DNA of 7,220 nucleotides from Burkholderiaceae bacterium (GTDB taxonomy: Bacteria > Pseudomonadota > Gammaproteobacteria > Burkholderiales > Burkholderiaceae_C): the NCBI GenBank assembly GCA_031256305.1, contig JAIRQU010000245.1:1-7220 (forward strand), in the 5' to 3' direction. The notes below the pieces were generated by a model. It worked only from the letters and a program-made list of their open reading frames with translations, had not been told where the DNA came from and made no database searches. A program made the position numbers and the translations under genes. Below are positions 6,001 to 7,220 of the stretch, piece by piece. Position 1 is the stretch's first letter. Each line of letters begins with the position of its first letter.

Positions 6001-7220
6001 ATCGGCGCGGCCAATGTCGAAGTCGATCTGGCGCTCAAGGACGGCGACTCACTGCGCTCGCGCATCAAACAGGTGGCCTCCGGGCGCTTTGGCGTGACGG
6101 CCGAATATCTGGCCTCGGCCGACCAGATCCAGATCAAGATGGCCCAGGGCGCCAAGCCCGGCGAGGGCGGCCAGTTGCCCGGCGGCAAGGTGTCCGACTA
6201 CATTGGCCAGATGCGTTATTCGGTGCCCGGCGTGGGGTTGATTTCGCCGCCGCCGCACCACGACATCTATTCCATTGAGGACCTGGCGCAGCTTATTCAC
6301 GACCTGAAGAATGTCGCGCCGCACGCCAGCGTCAGCGTCAAGCTGGTCAGCGAGGTCGGCGTGGGCACCGTGGCCGCGGGCGTGGCCAAGTGCAAGAGCG
6401 ACCATGTGGTGATCTCCGGCTACGACGGCGGCACGGGCGCGTCGCCCTGGTCGTCCATCAAGCACGCCGGCGGCCCGTGGGAAATCGGCCTGGCCGAAAC
6501 GCAGCAAACGCTGGTCAAGAACCTGCTGCGCGGGCGCATCCGGGTACAGGTCGATGGACAGATGAAAACCGGGCGTGACGTGGTGATCGGCGCGCTGCTG
6601 GGCGCCGACGAATTCGGTTTTGCCACCGCGCCGCTGGTGGCGCAGGGCTGCATCATGATGCGCAAGTGCCATCTCAACACCTGCCCGGTGGGCGTGGCCA
6701 CGCAAAACCCGGCGCTGCGCAAGCACTTTACGGGGCAGCCCGAATACGTTATCAACTATTTCTTCTTCGTGGCCGAGGAGGCGCGTCAGATCATGGCGCA
6801 ACTGGGCATCCGCAAGTTCGACGAGCTGATCGGGCGCAGCGATTTGCTCGACATGCGCAAGGGCATTGCGCACTGGAAGGCGCGCGGGCTGGACTTTTCG
6901 CGCCTGCTGGCGCCATCGCAAGCGGATGCCAGCGTGCCGCGTTACCACTGCCAGGCGCAGGATCACGGCCTGGAAAAATCCATGGACAAGCGGTTGATCG
7001 AAAAAGCGCGCCCGGCCATTGACAAGGGCGAGCCGGTCAAGGTGCTGGACACGGTGCGCAACGTCCACCGCTCGGTGGGCGCGATGCTTTCGGGCGCGGT
7101 TACGCGCCAGCATCCGCAGGGTCTGCCTGACGACACCATCCACATCCGGCTCGAAGGCACGGGCGGACAGTCGTTTGGCGCGTTTTTGTGCCGGGGCGTC
7201 ACGCTGTACCTGGTGGGCGA
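3097..7220 (+). CDS. gltB: Glutamate synthase (NADPH) large subunit GltB, 3' end cut by window
   Basis: GltB makes glutamate from glutamine and 2-oxoglutarate in the GS-GOGAT ammonia-assimilation pathway, taking electrons from the GltD small subunit. The ATG at 3097 follows AGGAG with 6-nt spacing. The window holds 1,374 complete codons of a protein usually about 1,500-1,580 aa long. A short propeptide precedes C27 (DACGVGF), the N-terminal nucleophile of the class II amidotransferase domain (about 27-430). That domain includes HHRFSTNT (239-246) and [11 protein letters not shown] (261-271). An Ala/Pro/Glu-rich linker (about 463-491) leads to the central domain, beginning near [10 protein letters not shown] (496-505). 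The FMN and 2-oxoglutarate domain (about 830-1240) contains GAMSLGSIS (912-920), [13 protein letters not shown] (935-947) and [11 protein letters not shown] (1107-1117). The 3Fe-4S cysteines are C1185, C1191 and C1196. The GXGXG beta-helix domain starts near residue 1313 and is truncated by the window edge. No frameshift is seen. A gltD gene is expected just downstream. Confidence 0.98.
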   Translation, partial: MSMAGHEEHEQLPPRDLYDPAFEHDACGVGFVAHIKGEKRHDIITQTLKILENLDHRGAVGADKLMGDGAGILIQMPDALYRAEMARQAVALPPPGEYGVGMIFLPKEHASRQACERELERAIAAEGQVLLGWRDVPVNRDMPMSPAVRAKEPVIRQVFIGRGADVIVQDALERKLYVIRKTASAAIQRLKLKYSKEYYVPSMSSRTVIYKGLLLADQVGVYYRDLADERCVSALGLVHHRFSTNTFPEWPLAHPYRYIAHNGEINTVKGNYNWMRAREGVMSSPVLGEDLKKLYPISFAGQSDTATFDNCIELLTMAGYPLAQAAMMMIPEPWEQHATMDERRRAFYEYHAAMLEPWDGPASIVFTDGRQIGATLDRNGLRPSRYCITDDGYVVMASETGVLPIPEHKIVKKWRLQPGKMFMIDLEQGRMIDDEEIKSQVANAKPYKRWIEELRIRLDEVDAPVAGLPADEPPVEATEPQAAGVEDTPPAMLDLQQAFGYTQEDIKFLLSPMAANGEEAIGSMGNDVPLAVLSDRSKPLYQYFKQLFAQVTNPPIDPIREAIVMSLVSFIGPKPNLLDINQVSPPLRLEVSQPVLTAADMRKLRHIKRHTQGKFNSYVIDVTYPLAWGPEGIQARLASLCAEAVDAIKSGHNILILSDRNVRADRVAIQMLLALSAIHQHLIREGLRTAAGLVAETGSAREVHHFALLAGYGAEAVHPWLALETVAALRYDLPGELSADKAVAHYVKAIGKGLSKIMSKMGVSTYMSYCGAQLFEAIGINAGTVDKYFTGTASKVGGIGVFEIAEEAFRCHRAAFGGDLPFQDMLDAGGEYAWRARGEEHMWTPDAIAKLQHSTRAGNFATYKEYAQIINDQSRRHMTLRGLFELRCDPALAIAVDEVEPASEIVKRFVTGAMSLGSISTEAHATLAVAMNRIGGKSNTGEGGEDPARYRNELKGIPIKQGDTLKSIIGAANVEVDLALKDGDSLRSRIKQVASGRFGVTAEYLASADQIQIKMAQGAKPGEGGQLPGGKVSDYIGQMRYSVPGVGLISPPPHHDIYSIEDLAQLIHDLKNVAPHASVSVKLVSEVGVGTVAAGVAKCKSDHVVISGYDGGTGASPWSSIKHAGGPWEIGLAETQQTLVKNLLRGRIRVQVDGQMKTGRDVVIGALLGADEFGFATAPLVAQGCIMMRKCHLNTCPVGVATQNPALRKHFTGQPEYVINYFFFVAEEARQIMAQLGIRKFDELIGRSDLLDMRKGIAHWKARGLDFSRLLAPSQADASVPRYHCQAQDHGLEKSMDKRLIEKARPAIDKGEPVKVLDTVRNVHRSVGAMLSGAVTRQHPQGLPDDTIHIRLEGTGGQSFGAFLCRGVTLYLVG

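Noticed and set aside
6049..7143. 364-codon open frame on the minus strand opposite the end of gltB, with similar ones at 4663-5250 and 5257-5868
   Set aside because: They are high-GC antisense shadows of the FMN, iron-sulfur and central domains of GltB, with low-complexity composition and no recognisable family.
1..7220. CRISPR array, tRNA, rRNA, insertion sequence or phage remnants
   Set aside because: No direct repeats with regular spacers, cloverleaf segments, transposase motifs or terminal inverted repeats were seen.

Overview
The window looks like a chromosomal segment of a GC-rich betaproteobacterium, most probably Burkholderiales and perhaps Comamonadaceae. The evidence is the gene content, high-GC codon use, a one-cysteine DksA with a long basic tail, and a conserved small protein I associate with that group. 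The taxonomic call is from memory of family features, not from a search.

The layout is divergent around one intergenic region (2588-3096). Leftward on the minus strand lie a G3E/COG0523 (CobW-like) metal-chaperone GTPase (1514-2587), the RNA-polymerase-binding stringent-response regulator DksA (523-1395), and a conserved protein of unknown function that runs off the left edge (1-477). Rightward lies gltB, the large subunit of NADPH-dependent glutamate synthase (3097 to the window end, cut in its C-terminal domain). A gltD small-subunit gene would be expected just outside.

The intergenic region contains an AT-rich island of about 90 bp (roughly 2815-2905) in otherwise GC-rich DNA. It holds two near-consensus sigma70-type promoters whose -35 boxes directly abut (2845-2850 minus, 2851-2856 plus). 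It also holds several overlapping dyads and a 12-of-14 match to the Fur 7-1-7 consensus just past the predicted gltB start point. This is the most information-dense non-coding part of the window.

The genes are ordinary housekeeping genes, and I see no mobile element, CRISPR array, RNA gene or new defence-type system. Two things deserve attention. First, a DksA that has lost three of its four zinc-finger cysteines and carries a tail of about 135 residues with 30 basic and 1 acidic residue sits directly behind a histidine-rich COG0523 GTPase. Second, the back-to-back promoters may link control of that pair with control of ammonia assimilation.
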